A stretch of DNA of 64,000 bases, taken from the NCBI RefSeq assembly GCF_046233715.1, contig NZ_JBJNRJ010000004.1:62001-126000 (forward strand), given 5' to 3'. The DNA comes from Trujillonella humicola (lineage in GTDB: Bacteria; Actinomycetota; Actinomycetes; Mycobacteriales; Geodermatophilaceae). The notes beneath the pieces were generated by a model that was given only the letters and a program-made list of their open reading frames with translations, did no database searches and had not been told where the DNA came from. How positions within the stretch are numbered: the first letter of the stretch is position 1; every line of letters begins with the position of its first letter. Positions 35,791-43,218 of the stretch are shown here, piece after piece. The position numbers and the translations under genes were made by a program.

Positions 35791-36711
35791 TCATCGGACG
35801 ATCAAGGGCCGCAGGGTGCGGTGCGCGATCTCCAGGCCGGCCTGGACGCGCTCGGGCGTGCCGCCCCACACCGGGTCCTCGTGCTCGACTGACAGGACGC
35901 CGTTGAAGCCGCCTTCGTAGAGGGTGTCGACGACGGAGACCCAGTCGACCTGTCCCAGCCCGGGGACCCGGTAGCGCCACCAGCCGACATCCCAGGGGTC
36001 CGGACGGTCGACGGCACGGCCGGGCCAGCCGTACCGAGTCCGGCGCTCGGGGAACAGCTGGATGTCCTTGGCCTGGGCGTGTGCGACGCGATCGACATAC
36101 GGGCGCAGCGCCGCGACGGGGTCGATGCCCATCCACAGCAGGTGCGACGGGTCGTAGTTGAGATAGAGGCCGAGCGAGAACATCCACTCCCACAGCTCCG
36201 GCGAGTAGGCCAGGTTGCCCGGGTACCCGTCGGGGTGCCAACCCTCCATGACGCAGTTCTCGATGACGAGCTTGACGCCCTTCTCGCCCGCGTGATCCAC
36301 CAGCGGCTGGAAGACCTTCTCCGCGTCGGCCAGGTTCTCTGCCACGCTGCGGCCGGGGTGCCGGCCGACGAACGTTCCGACCGTCGGTACCCCGAGCAGC
36401 GCCGCGGCATCGATGCAGGCGTGGACGTGTTCGTGCACCGCCGCCCGCTCCTCCGGGTCCGGGTGGAGGTTGTTGTCGTAGAAGGCCAGCGACGACAGTG
36501 CGAGGTCGTGCTCCTGGAACAACGCCGTCACGGACTCGGCTTGGGCCGGCCCGAGGTCCTCCGCGGCGATGTGCGTGGCGGTGAACGGCCGGTCACCCAG
36601 CGCAGGCCAGGCCGCGACCTCGAGCGCGGCGTACCCCTGGGCTGCCGCGTACCGCGCGATGGACGCGAGGTCCCAGGAGGGCAGGCAGGCGGTCAGGAAA
36701 CCAAGCTTCAC
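35791..36711 (-). CDS. Sugar phosphate isomerase/epimerase-family TIM-barrel protein
   Basis: A 306-residue metal-dependent barrel related to IolE/xylose-isomerase-like enzymes, similar in fold to but distinct in sequence from the one at 25491-26375. Metal-site blocks: KLVIENCVMEGWHPDG, YLNYDPSHLLWMGIDP, HAQAKDIQLFPER and GVLSVEHEDPVW. GTG 36711 overlaps the dehydrogenase stop (GTGA), so it is translated together with the oxidoreductase. The pairing of a Gfo/Idh/MocA oxidase and a barrel protein is typical of pathways that oxidise C3 of a sugar ring and then eliminate the C1 substituent. Confidence 0.88.
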   Translation of the reverse strand: MKLGFLTACLPSWDLASIARYAAAQGYAALEVAAWPALGDRPFTATHIAAEDLGPAQAESVTALFQEHDLALSSLAFYDNNLHPDPEERAAVHEHVHACIDAAALLGVPTVGTFVGRHPGRSVAENLADAEKVFQPLVDHAGEKGVKLVIENCVMEGWHPDGYPGNLAYSPELWEWMFSLGLYLNYDPSHLLWMGIDPVAALRPYVDRVAHAQAKDIQLFPERRTRYGWPGRAVDRPDPWDVGWWRYRVPGLGQVDWVSVVDTLYEGGFNGVLSVEHEDPVWGGTPERVQAGLEIAHRTLRPLIVR

Positions 36712-37802
36712 GAGGGGACCTCCACCCAGGAACCGGATCCGGCGGACTCGAGCACGGCGTCGGTGATCACCGCGGCGCGCAGGCCGTCGGCGAAGGTCGG
36801 CAGCCCATCGACGTCCTCGCCGTCGATACGCGCGTACACATCGCGCACGAACGCAGTGAAGCTGTCCTGGTAGCCCTGCGGGTGACCGGCAGGCAGGACG
36901 TTGTAGCGGGCGGCCGAGGGATCGGAGTCCGGGGCGCCACGCATCACGACCTTGTTGAAGTCGCGTGCGCCCACCCACAGGGAGTCGGGCAGTTCCTGGT
37001 CGAACGACATCGACGACGCGTCGCCGTCGATCGAGAACCACAACCGGTTCTTGCGACCGTGCGTGACCTGGCTGATGACCAGCGTGCCGAGAGCCCCGCG
37101 GTCGGTCTCGAAGAGGACGCCGACGGCGTCCTCGGTCGCCACGGCCGTGGCTCCGGCCCGTCCGTTCCGGGTCGGGTGCACGGTGAGCATCCGCGCGGTC
37201 AGCCGCTGGATCCGGTGGCCGGTCGTGAACTCCACCAGGTCGCACCAGTGCACGCCGATGTCCGCGAAGGCCCGGCTCGCTCCGCCCAGTCGGGCGTCGA
37301 CGCGCCAGTTGTCGTCCTCCGCGGAAGCGAGCCAGTCCTGCAGGTACGACCCGTGGACGAGCCGGATGTCGCCCGCCGCGCCACTGCGCACGCGCCCGCG
37401 GGCATCACGGACGGTCGGGTAGAAGCGGTAGACGAACGGCACGGCGTGCACCACTCCTGCGGCATCGGCCGCATCTCTGAGAACGCGCGCGTCGGCCTCG
37501 CTGGTCGCAAGCGGCTTCTCGCAGATGACGTGCTTCCCGGCCGCCAGGACCTGCTGCGCCATCGGCGCGTGCAGGTGGTTGGGGGTGCAGATGTGCACGA
37601 CGTCGATCTCGTCCAGGGCCAGTAGGTCGTCCAGGCTCGTCAGAGCACGCTCGGCGCCGAACCGCAGCGCGCCGGCCTCGGCGGCGTCGAGCGACGTGTC
37701 GACGACGGCGGAGACCACGGCTCCCGTCGAGCGCACGGCCCGCGCGTGCACCTCGGCGATCATCCCGCTGCCCACCAGACCGGACCGCCGCTGGTCACCC
37801 AC
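36708..37802 (-). CDS. Gfo/Idh/MocA-family oxidoreductase
   Basis: NAD(P)-dependent sugar or cyclitol dehydrogenase, 364 residues. The Rossmann motif is GLVGSGMIAEVHARAV, then VVHICTPNHLHAPMAQQVL and the signature CEKP (catalytic Lys). The C-terminal domain has GVHWCDLVEFTTGH and a catalytic His. GTG 37802 is the only in-frame start before the Rossmann fold. First gene of the eight-gene leftward operon (to 30361), with promoter/operator block B about 110 bp upstream. By context it probably makes a 3-keto (or inosose-like) intermediate; the substrate is unknown. Confidence 0.9.
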   Translation of the reverse strand: MGDQRRSGLVGSGMIAEVHARAVRSTGAVVSAVVDTSLDAAEAGALRFGAERALTSLDDLLALDEIDVVHICTPNHLHAPMAQQVLAAGKHVICEKPLATSEADARVLRDAADAAGVVHAVPFVYRFYPTVRDARGRVRSGAAGDIRLVHGSYLQDWLASAEDDNWRVDARLGGASRAFADIGVHWCDLVEFTTGHRIQRLTARMLTVHPTRNGRAGATAVATEDAVGVLFETDRGALGTLVISQVTHGRKNRLWFSIDGDASSMSFDQELPDSLWVGARDFNKVVMRGAPDSDPSAARYNVLPAGHPQGYQDSFTAFVRDVYARIDGEDVDGLPTFADGLRAAVITDAVLESAGSGSWVEVPS

Positions 37803-37913
37803 GGGGGGAAGTCCCGACCCATGGGATCAGCGCATGGGCGGGCGGTGGGGGCGCCGACTGCAGGAAGAGGACGTCGACCGTTCGGGGGTGCGACGAGCAC
37901 GTGATGTGGAGCA

Positions 37914-37949
37914 CAGCGCGAACTTATGTGTGCATACGACAGAAGTCAA
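37914..37949 (-). promoter_or_regulatory. Island promoter/operator block B
   Basis: Reading leftward: TTGACT (37949-37944), 17-bp spacer, TAAGTT (37926-37921) within CACATAAGTTCGCGC. Identical to block A in both hexamers, spacer length and the 15-bp block. The outer ends ACTT...AAGT form an imperfect dyad. Drives the eight-gene operon. Confidence 0.78.
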
Positions 37950-37969
37950 CGGATCTGCAGCCCTCAAAA

Positions 37970-37982
37970 GTTGACGGTCAAC
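37970..37982. promoter_or_regulatory. Perfect 13-bp dyad upstream of promoter B
   Basis: GTTGACGGTCAAC is a perfect inverted repeat of GTTGAC about 20 bp upstream of the -35 element. The position suits an activator or a second repressor site. Not found at promoter A. Confidence 0.5.
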
Positions 37983-38203
37983 AGAAGGGGTCCCGAGCTG
38001 GCATGGCACGCTGCAGTTGCAGCGGGCGTCCGGATGGCGTGGGGGCAGACGGCGTCGATGCCCTCGTCCTTCGTGTCGACGGCGGCTTAAACCTGACGCC
38101 GCCGCGAGGCCCGTCAGCGGAGCGCTGTGCCCCCGTTGTGCCCCAGGGCGCCGTGACGACTCCGTCGGATCGCGCCACAAGCGGCTGACCTGCGACTGGT
38201 GGG

Positions 38204-38276
38204 TGCCCCCGGCAGGATTCGAACCTGCGACACACGGTTTAGGAAACCGATGCTCTATCCCCTGAGCTACGGGGGC
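38204..38276 (-). tRNA. tRNA-Arg (anticodon CCT)
   Basis: 73-nt cloverleaf: acceptor GCCCCCG pairs with CGGGGGC, discriminator A, D-arm GCTCAGGGGATAGAGC, anticodon loop TTCCTAA with CCT at its centre, T-arm GCAGGTTCGAATCCTGC. No encoded CCA. The island ends at its 3' side, a common integration position. Confidence 0.95.
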
Positions 38277-38377
38277 TCGACGGCGGCCGTGCCGACGCGG
38301 GGGTACGGCGAGGAGGGTATCGGCCGCCGTCGGGCACGGAGCGGCGCGGGGGCGGCGGGGCGCACTACCGTCGGAGC

Positions 38378-38755
38378 ATGACCGGGCTGCTGGCGGCGGT
38401 GGCGCTGGTGGTCGTGCTCGCCCTCGTGGTCGTGTGGGTCACCTGGCCCGAGCGGCGGCTGATGGCTCTGGAGGGACCCGACCGGCAGGCGCTGTCGTCC
38501 CGCGACCGCGCACGGATGGCCGATGCCGTGGCAGCGGCGCGCTGGGCGCCGGCCCACGACGAGGTCGACGGCCGGACGCGGGTGCTGCTGCGCCGGTCGT
38601 GCACCGGGCTGGACGGCCTGCCCCTCGTCCTCGAGGAACGGGTGTTCGGCGAGTTCCCGGCCGACGACCCGGCGTGGGAGGCCCGCTTCACCGAGACGAT
38701 GGCCGGAGCCCGTTTCCGGTGCCGCTACCTCAACGACGAGGAGGGCCCGGCGTAG
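38378..38755 (+). CDS. Membrane-anchored hypothetical protein
   Basis: A 125-residue protein with one N-terminal helix (LLAAVALVVVLALVVVWVTW) and a cytosolic or external domain of about 100 residues with paired Cys (RRSCTGLDG and RFRCRYLNDEE). I do not recognise the family. The high third-position G+C and a clear ATG support coding. It is upstream of a SRPBCC protein on the same strand (gap about 40 bp) and could be co-transcribed with it. Confidence 0.7.
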   Translation: MTGLLAAVALVVVLALVVVWVTWPERRLMALEGPDRQALSSRDRARMADAVAAARWAPAHDEVDGRTRVLLRRSCTGLDGLPLVLEERVFGEFPADDPAWEARFTETMAGARFRCRYLNDEEGPA

Positions 38756-38798
38756 ACCGGGTCCGCGCCCGCGGACGGGCGACGGCAGGATGGCGGTC

Positions 38799-39248
38799 AT
38801 GGGACAGGTCGTGGCCACCGCCGAATCCGTCGTCCGCGCACCCGCCGAGCAGGTGCGTGCCGGGCTGGCCGACTACTCCGGCGTCCGCAGCCGGGTGCTG
38901 CCCGAGCAGTTCTCCGACTACCGGGTCGAGTCCGGCGGCCAGGGCGCGGGCACCCGTGTCGGCTGGCGGTTCGCCGCCACGTCCAAGCGGGTGCGCGAGC
39001 AGCTGATCGAGGTCTCCCAGCCCGACCCCGACACGCTGGTCGAGCGCGACACCCGCTCCTCGATGGTGACCACCTGGACGGTGCACCCGGCTGACGCCGG
39101 GAGCACCACCGTGCGGGTGCGGACGACGTGGGACGGCGCCGGCGGCATCGGCGGGTTCTTCGAGCGCACGTTCGCGCCGAAGGGCCTGCGCCGGGTGTAC
39201 GTCGACCTGCTCGGCCGGCTCGAGCGGGAGCTGGGCACCTCCGCCTGA
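38799..39248 (+). CDS. SRPBCC-family (polyketide cyclase/START-like) protein
   Basis: A 149-residue helix-grip lipid/ligand-binding fold: VVATAESVVRAPAEQVRAGL, YRVESGGQGAGTRVGWRF, then RDTRSSMVTTWTVHPADAGS and the C-terminal helix FAPKGLRRVYVDLLGRLERE. Such proteins bind hydrophobic ligands or act as cyclases; no specific role can be given. ATG 38799 has AGGA 8 bp upstream and is preferred over ATG 38790. It converges on an alpha/beta hydrolase gene, with a hairpin that includes both stop codons. Confidence 0.8.
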   Translation: MGQVVATAESVVRAPAEQVRAGLADYSGVRSRVLPEQFSDYRVESGGQGAGTRVGWRFAATSKRVREQLIEVSQPDPDTLVERDTRSSMVTTWTVHPADAGSTTVRVRTTWDGAGGIGGFFERTFAPKGLRRVYVDLLGRLERELGTSA

Positions 39249-39268
39249 CCCCTCGGGAGGTCAGGCGG
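39241..39268. terminator. Bidirectional terminator containing both stop codons
   Basis: CCGCCTGACC and GGTCAGGCGG form a perfect 10-bp stem around CCTCGGGA. The TGA of each convergent gene lies in one arm of the stem, so the hairpin serves both transcripts. Confidence 0.75.
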
Positions 39269-40085
39269 CGCGGCCGGCGGTGCGACGAGAGGCGGGGCGC
39301 GGGGCGCGGCCGGCGGTCTGCCGCACCAGTTCGACGATCGTGCCCGGACGGTCGGACTGCGGCGCGTGCCCGGCGGCCAGCAGGGGCCGGAAGCGGGAGC
39401 CGGGCACCAGCGGCAGGTACCGGACCGTCTGCCCCGAGGCGATCCAGTCGGCCGAGCCCTGCACCAGCGTCACCGGGCAGTCGATCCGGTCCATGCCGCG
39501 CGGCACGTCGAGCATCAGCGCCCACAGCAGCGTCCGCCAGTAGTCGCGGGAGTCGGCGAAGCCCTCGCGGGCGCTGAGCCCCTCCTCGCGCGAGGCGCTC
39601 CACGGCCGCGCCTTGAGCGTGGCCAGCAGCGCGGTGCGGCCCAGCGCGGACCGCGACAGCGGCTCCATCAGCGGCGCCGCCGTCCGCCCCACCACGCGGG
39701 CCATGGCCATGCCGGTGCCCTGGACCAGCCGTTCGGGCGGCAGGTTGAGGCCCGAGGGTGCGATGGCGACGACCGAGCGCGCCCGCCCGCGGCGCGCGAG
39801 CTCGAGCGCCATCCGGGCGCCGAGCGAGTTGCCCAGCACGTGGACGCCCGCCACGCCCTCGGCGTCGAGGGTCCGCTCGACGGCGTCGGTGAGGGCCGGA
39901 ACGGTCGGCCGGCGGTCCAGCGCCGGCGAGCGGCCGACCCCCGGGAGGTCGGCGTTGAGCACGGCGAAGGACTGCGACAGGGCCGGGACGACGGCGGAGA
40001 AGTCCCGGCGGGAGCTGCCCATCCCGTGCAGCAGGAGCAGCGGCTCGCCACTGCCGGAGCGGGCGAGGGAGAGCGGAGCGGTCAC
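39261..40085 (-). CDS. Alpha/beta-fold hydrolase
   Basis: A 274-residue hydrolase: oxyanion block LLLLHGMGSSRRDFS, nucleophile elbow HVLGNSLGARMAL (GxSxG), acid in VQGSADWIASG, and catalytic His in LLAAGHAPQSDRP. Substrate unknown; overall similar to MhpC/lipase-like esterases. The start is uncertain: GTG 40085 and GTG 40088 begin just before the first strand, while ATG 40181 would add 32 residues and overlap the sirtuin start. The ORF is closed by a Pro/Arg/Ala-rich tail. Confidence 0.85.
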   Translation of the reverse strand: MTAPLSLARSGSGEPLLLLHGMGSSRRDFSAVVPALSQSFAVLNADLPGVGRSPALDRRPTVPALTDAVERTLDAEGVAGVHVLGNSLGARMALELARRGRARSVVAIAPSGLNLPPERLVQGTGMAMARVVGRTAAPLMEPLSRSALGRTALLATLKARPWSASREEGLSAREGFADSRDYWRTLLWALMLDVPRGMDRIDCPVTLVQGSADWIASGQTVRYLPLVPGSRFRPLLAAGHAPQSDRPGTIVELVRQTAGRAPRPASRRTAGRAA

Positions 40086-40179
40086 CACCTCCGGGTACCC
40101 GGTGCCGCGGCGGGCAGGCCGTGAGCCGCAGCACGCCGGCACCGGCCATCGGCGGCGCGCAACCGGATGACGAGGGACC

Positions 40180-41049
40180 ATGGTCGGCGTGAGCGCCGCA
40201 CCTGCCGCCGTCGAGGAGACCGCCGTCGTCCCCGGGCTGGAGGAGCTCGCCGACCTGATCGGCGACGGCGACGCGCTCGTCCTCTCCGGCGCCGGGCTGT
40301 CGACCGACTCCGGGATCCCCGACTACCGCGGCGCGACCGGCTCGCTGCGCCGGCACACGCCGATGACGTGGCAGACCTTCCGGCGCGATCCGCGCGGTCG
40401 GCACCGGTACTGGGCGCGCAGCTTCGTCGGCTGGCGGCAGATGCGCGCGGCCCGGCCCAACGCCGGGCACCGCGCCGTCGCCGACCTGCAGACCGCCGGG
40501 CTGCTCAGCGGCGTCGTCACCCAGAACGTCGACGGGCTGCACCAGGCCGCCGGAGCGCGGGAGGTGGTCGAGCTGCACGGCGGACTGGACCGGACGATCT
40601 GCCTGCAGTGCGGCGACGTCGCCTCCCGCGCCGACCTCGACACCCGGCTGCACGCGGCGAACCCGGACTTCGGGCCCCGTGCCGACGAGGTGAACCCCGA
40701 CGGTGACGCCGAGCTGCCCGACGACGTGCTCGACGGGTTCGTCATGGTCGGCTGCCTGGCGTGCGGCGGGGGACCGCTCAAGCCCGACGTCGTCTTCTTC
40801 GGCGAGACCGTGCCCCGCGACCGGGTCGACCACTGCTTCCGGCTGCTGGAGGGCTCCGGCAGCCTGCTCGTGCTCGGCTCGTCCCTCACCCTCATGAGCG
40901 GCTACCGGTTCGTGCTGCGCGCCGCCGAGCTCGGCATCCCGGTCGGCGTGGTCAACCTGGGGCCCACCCGCGGCGACGCGAAGGTCGACGTCAAGGTCGA
41001 CGCCCCGCTGGGCACGGTGCTGCCCGAGCTGGTCACCCGGCTCGCGTGA
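40180..41049 (+). CDS. cobB: SIRT4-like (class II) NAD-dependent protein deacylase
   Basis: NAD-dependent removal of acyl groups from lysines, 289 aa. Motifs: VLSGAGLSTDSGIPDYRG (NAD site), VTQNVDGLHQAAG, ELHGGLDR with the catalytic His, two zinc-binding CxxC pairs (CLQC and CLAC) and LKPDVVFFGETV. The long insert HRYWARSFVGWRQMRAARPN is characteristic of the SIRT4-like class rather than CobB proper, so the symbol is used loosely. ATG 40180 (GAGGGA 5 bp upstream). First gene of a three-gene operon. Confidence 0.92.
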   Translation: MVGVSAAPAAVEETAVVPGLEELADLIGDGDALVLSGAGLSTDSGIPDYRGATGSLRRHTPMTWQTFRRDPRGRHRYWARSFVGWRQMRAARPNAGHRAVADLQTAGLLSGVVTQNVDGLHQAAGAREVVELHGGLDRTICLQCGDVASRADLDTRLHAANPDFGPRADEVNPDGDAELPDDVLDGFVMVGCLACGGGPLKPDVVFFGETVPRDRVDHCFRLLEGSGSLLVLGSSLTLMSGYRFVLRAAELGIPVGVVNLGPTRGDAKVDVKVDAPLGTVLPELVTRLA

Positions 41050-41354
41050 CCCGCGAGGTCGGGCGCACCGACGACGGCCGCTGGACCGTCGTCGACGGCC
41101 GCCGCTGGCGCGCCGCCGACCCCGCCCTGCCGGACGACGTCCGTACGCGGCTGCTGCGCCACCTCGGCGTCGCGCGCTCGGCGGTGCGCAGCGCCGGCCG
41201 GTCCGACGACGCCGCGGCGCTCGCCGCCGCCCGGGCGCGGGTTCAGCTGGCCAAGACCGGCCTCGGCGAGCGCGGTGAGGCCTGGTGGGACCAGGACGGC
41301 GACGCCCGCCGCGCCCGGTGGGAGGCGGCGCTGCGGGAGCTCGACGCGGGCTGA
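41046..41354 (+). CDS. Conserved hypothetical protein (often misannotated 'biopolymer transporter Tol')
   Basis: A 102-residue soluble helical protein: RTDDGRWTVVDGRRWRAADP, DVRTRLLRHLGVARSAVR, then AARARVQLAKTGLGERGEAW. The same pattern recurs in actinobacterial genomes, where the label 'biopolymer transporter Tol' has no basis that I can see. GTG 41046 overlaps the sirtuin stop by 4 bases. Function unknown; it is positioned between a deacylase and a DNA-repair-like gene. Confidence 0.75.
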   Translation: MTREVGRTDDGRWTVVDGRRWRAADPALPDDVRTRLLRHLGVARSAVRSAGRSDDAAALAAARARVQLAKTGLGERGEAWWDQDGDARRARWEAALRELDAG

Positions 41355-41392
41355 CGGGCGCCCGCTGCCCACCTCGGCGAGGATCGGCGGCG

Positions 41393-42313
41393 ATGCAGAC
41401 CTTCCTGCCCGTCGCCGACTTCGCCGAGAGCGCGCGGCTGCTGGACTCCCCGCGGCTGGGCAAGCAGCGGGTCGAGACCCTCCAGGTGCTCCGCGCGCTC
41501 GAGCTGCCCGACTACGGCTGGGTGTCCCACCCGGTCACACGCATGTGGCGGGGGCGGACGCCGGCGCTGGTCGCCTACGGCCTGGCGATGGTGCGGATCT
41601 GGCGGGAGCGCGGCTTCGCCGACAGCACGTACACGCTGATCGGCGAGTTCGCACCCGACGTGGTGGACACCCCGCAGGAGGACCTCGCCCGCGCGGGCCT
41701 GCTCCCGTCGTGGCTGGGCGACCCCGCCCTGCACCTGTCGCACCGGTCGAACCTGCTGGCCAAGGAGCCGGAGTTCTACCGGCCGCTGTTCACCGAGCGG
41801 TTCGGCTCCGAGCCCGACGACCTGCCCTACGTGTGGCCGGAGCCCGACGACGTCCCGCCCGCCCCGGCACCGGACGGCGTGCGCGTCTGGGTGGTGCGGC
41901 CGCGGTCGCACAACGAGCTGGGCGCCTGCCTGGCCGCCGGTGTCGTGGGGCTGGGCACCCAGTCGGGCATCGACGTCGACGCCACCGGACTCACCCCCGC
42001 CGAGCTGCGGGCGCTGTCCAAGGAGCTCTCCGGACGGCGGCCGGCCAAGGACCTGCGCCAGCTGTCGGCCCTGCTCGACGAGATGGCCCCCGGAGACCTG
42101 GTCGGGCTCCCGATCGAGCACGGCGCGGGGCTGCTGCTCGGCGAGGTCGTCGGCGCCTACCGGTTCGAGGGCCGCGAGCTGCTGCCGCACCGCCGTCCGG
42201 CCCGCTGGGACCGCGTCGTCCCGCGCTCGGCGGCCCGCCCGCCGGCCACCCTGCAGGACCCGCGGGCGCTGTTCTCCGTCGTCCTCGACCCCGGGCACGT
42301 GCCCAGCGCCTGA
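41393..42313 (+). CDS. MSMEG_6728-type (T4 endonuclease V-like) domain fused to a PUA/Mrr_N-like domain
   Basis: A 306-residue two-domain protein. Residues 1-140 match the MSMEG_6728 family related to pyrimidine-dimer DNA glycosylases: MQTFLPVADFAESARLL, RLGKQRVETLQVLRALE, HPVTRMWRGRTPALVAYG. Residues 160-300 read VRVWVVRPRSHNELGACLAAG, then APGDLVGLPI, GEVVGAYRFEG, LLPHRRPARWDRVVPRS, which resembles the PUA-like Mrr_N module found in nucleases that sense modified DNA. A base-excision or modified-base-sensing role is inferred. ATG 41393 has GAGGA upstream. Last gene of the sirtuin operon. Confidence 0.7.
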   Translation: MQTFLPVADFAESARLLDSPRLGKQRVETLQVLRALELPDYGWVSHPVTRMWRGRTPALVAYGLAMVRIWRERGFADSTYTLIGEFAPDVVDTPQEDLARAGLLPSWLGDPALHLSHRSNLLAKEPEFYRPLFTERFGSEPDDLPYVWPEPDDVPPAPAPDGVRVWVVRPRSHNELGACLAAGVVGLGTQSGIDVDATGLTPAELRALSKELSGRRPAKDLRQLSALLDEMAPGDLVGLPIEHGAGLLLGEVVGAYRFEGRELLPHRRPARWDRVVPRSAARPPATLQDPRALFSVVLDPGHVPSA

Positions 42314-42319
42314 GACCCG

Positions 42320-42739
42320 TCAGGCCGGGGGCAGGGGCACGTTCTGCAGCCGGACCTGGCCGCGGGCGACGACCTTGCCGTCCTCGGCCCGGGTGAGCAC
42401 GACCTGCCACAGCTGCAGCGTCCGGCCCTGCTGGATCGGTTCGGCGACCACGTCGAGCCGGCCGGCGGTCATCGGCCGCAGGAAGTCGGTCGAGTTGTTG
42501 ACGCCGACGGCGAACTGACCCCGGTCGGCGACGGCCGCGCTCGCCCCGATGCTCGCCGCGGACTCGATGACGGTGCAGTAGAGGCCGCCGTGCACCACGC
42601 CCCACGGCGTGTGCTGCTGCGGCCCGCTGTCCACCGTGCCGGCCACCCGGGTGCCGGTGGCCTCGGTGACGTCGAAGGCCGTGGCCGCCACGAAGGGGCT
42701 GGCCGACGTCAGGTCCACCGCGGGCAGGTCGCTGCTCAT
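42320..42739 (-). CDS. PaaI-family hotdog-fold thioesterase
   Basis: Acyl-CoA thioesterase of 139 aa: hotdog helix VVHGGLYCTVIESAASIGAS (the HGG motif with a general-base region), NNSTDFLRPMTAGRLDVVAE and QVVLTRAEDGKVVARGQVRL. This group hydrolyses aromatic or phenylacetyl-CoA esters, but the substrate here is unknown. ATG 42739 overlaps the stop of the VOC gene (ATGA), so the two genes are coupled. Confidence 0.9.
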   Translation of the reverse strand: MSSDLPAVDLTSASPFVAATAFDVTEATGTRVAGTVDSGPQQHTPWGVVHGGLYCTVIESAASIGASAAVADRGQFAVGVNNSTDFLRPMTAGRLDVVAEPIQQGRTLQLWQVVLTRAEDGKVVARGQVRLQNVPLPPA

Positions 42740-43098
42740 GCGGCGTCCCAGACGAGGCAGAACGGGTGGCCGGCCGGGTCGGCGTAGACGCGGAAGTCAC
42801 CACCGCCGCCGGGCAGCGTGCGGGCGCCCAGCGCGAGCACCTCCGGCTCGGCCGCGTCGACGTCGGCCACGAACACGTCGAGGTGGAACTGCTGCGGCCG
42901 GTCGGGGTCGGGCCAGTCCGGCGGCTGCAGGTCCGGCGCCTGCTGGAAGGCCAGCCGGTGCCCCTGCCCGGTGACGACCACCCAGTCGTCGCCGGGGCCG
43001 CCCTTGCTCATCTCCATCCCGAGCAGCTCTGCGTAGAAGGTGGCGAGGGCGTGCGCGTCGGGCGCGTCGATGACGACGGAGTGCAGCTGGCCGATCAT
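42736..43098 (-). CDS. VOC-superfamily (glyoxalase/dioxygenase-fold) protein
   Basis: A 120-residue paired-betaalphabetabetabeta protein: IGQLHSVVIDAPDAHALATFY, LLGMEMSKGG, WVVVTGQGHRLAFQQA, QFHLDVFVADVDAAE and RVYADPAGHPFCLVW. His5-type and Glu metal ligands are at the usual places (H6, H near QFHLDV). Function could be ring cleavage, detoxification or antibiotic sequestration; no way to choose. ATG 43098 is preferred (AGGA 8 bp upstream) to 43107. It precedes the thioesterase with a 4-bp overlap. Confidence 0.88.
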   Translation of the reverse strand: MIGQLHSVVIDAPDAHALATFYAELLGMEMSKGGPGDDWVVVTGQGHRLAFQQAPDLQPPDWPDPDRPQQFHLDVFVADVDAAEPEVLALGARTLPGGGGDFRVYADPAGHPFCLVWDAA

Positions 43099-43218
43099 GG
43101 ACCTCATCCTGGCGGCGCCGGGCGGATCCGGCCCAGGGTGATCCGGCCAGGAAGCGCGGTGATCCGGCCGTCCTGCCCGCCGGGCGCCGCATCCCGGTGG
43201 TGACGGAGGATCGGTGCC

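Larger units (their letters stand above)
25475..38203. other. Catabolic genomic island (sugar/keto-glycoside type)
   Basis: Thirteen genes for uptake and oxidation of a carbohydrate-like compound, with two dedicated regulators. The segment is less G+C-rich than the flanks by eye, starts at a truncated regulator gene and ends at a tRNA-Arg gene. No integrase or transposase gene and no direct repeat of the tRNA 3' end was found, so the exact ends and mechanism of gain are inferred. Confidence 0.55.
37803..38203. other. Leader and promoter region of the island operon
   Basis: A 400-bp stretch without a credible gene. It holds a leader of about 110 nt, promoter/operator block B, the GTTGACGGTCAAC dyad and about 220 bp of unremarkable sequence up to the tRNA. 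A leftward frame near 38150 reads APWGTTGAQR, which might be an integrase-tail remnant, but support is very thin. Confidence 0.6.

Noticed and set aside
38000..38200. Integrase pseudogene next to tRNA-Arg
   Set aside because: Only a short WGTTGAQR-like tail is seen; no catalytic Arg/His/Tyr motifs, too little to call.
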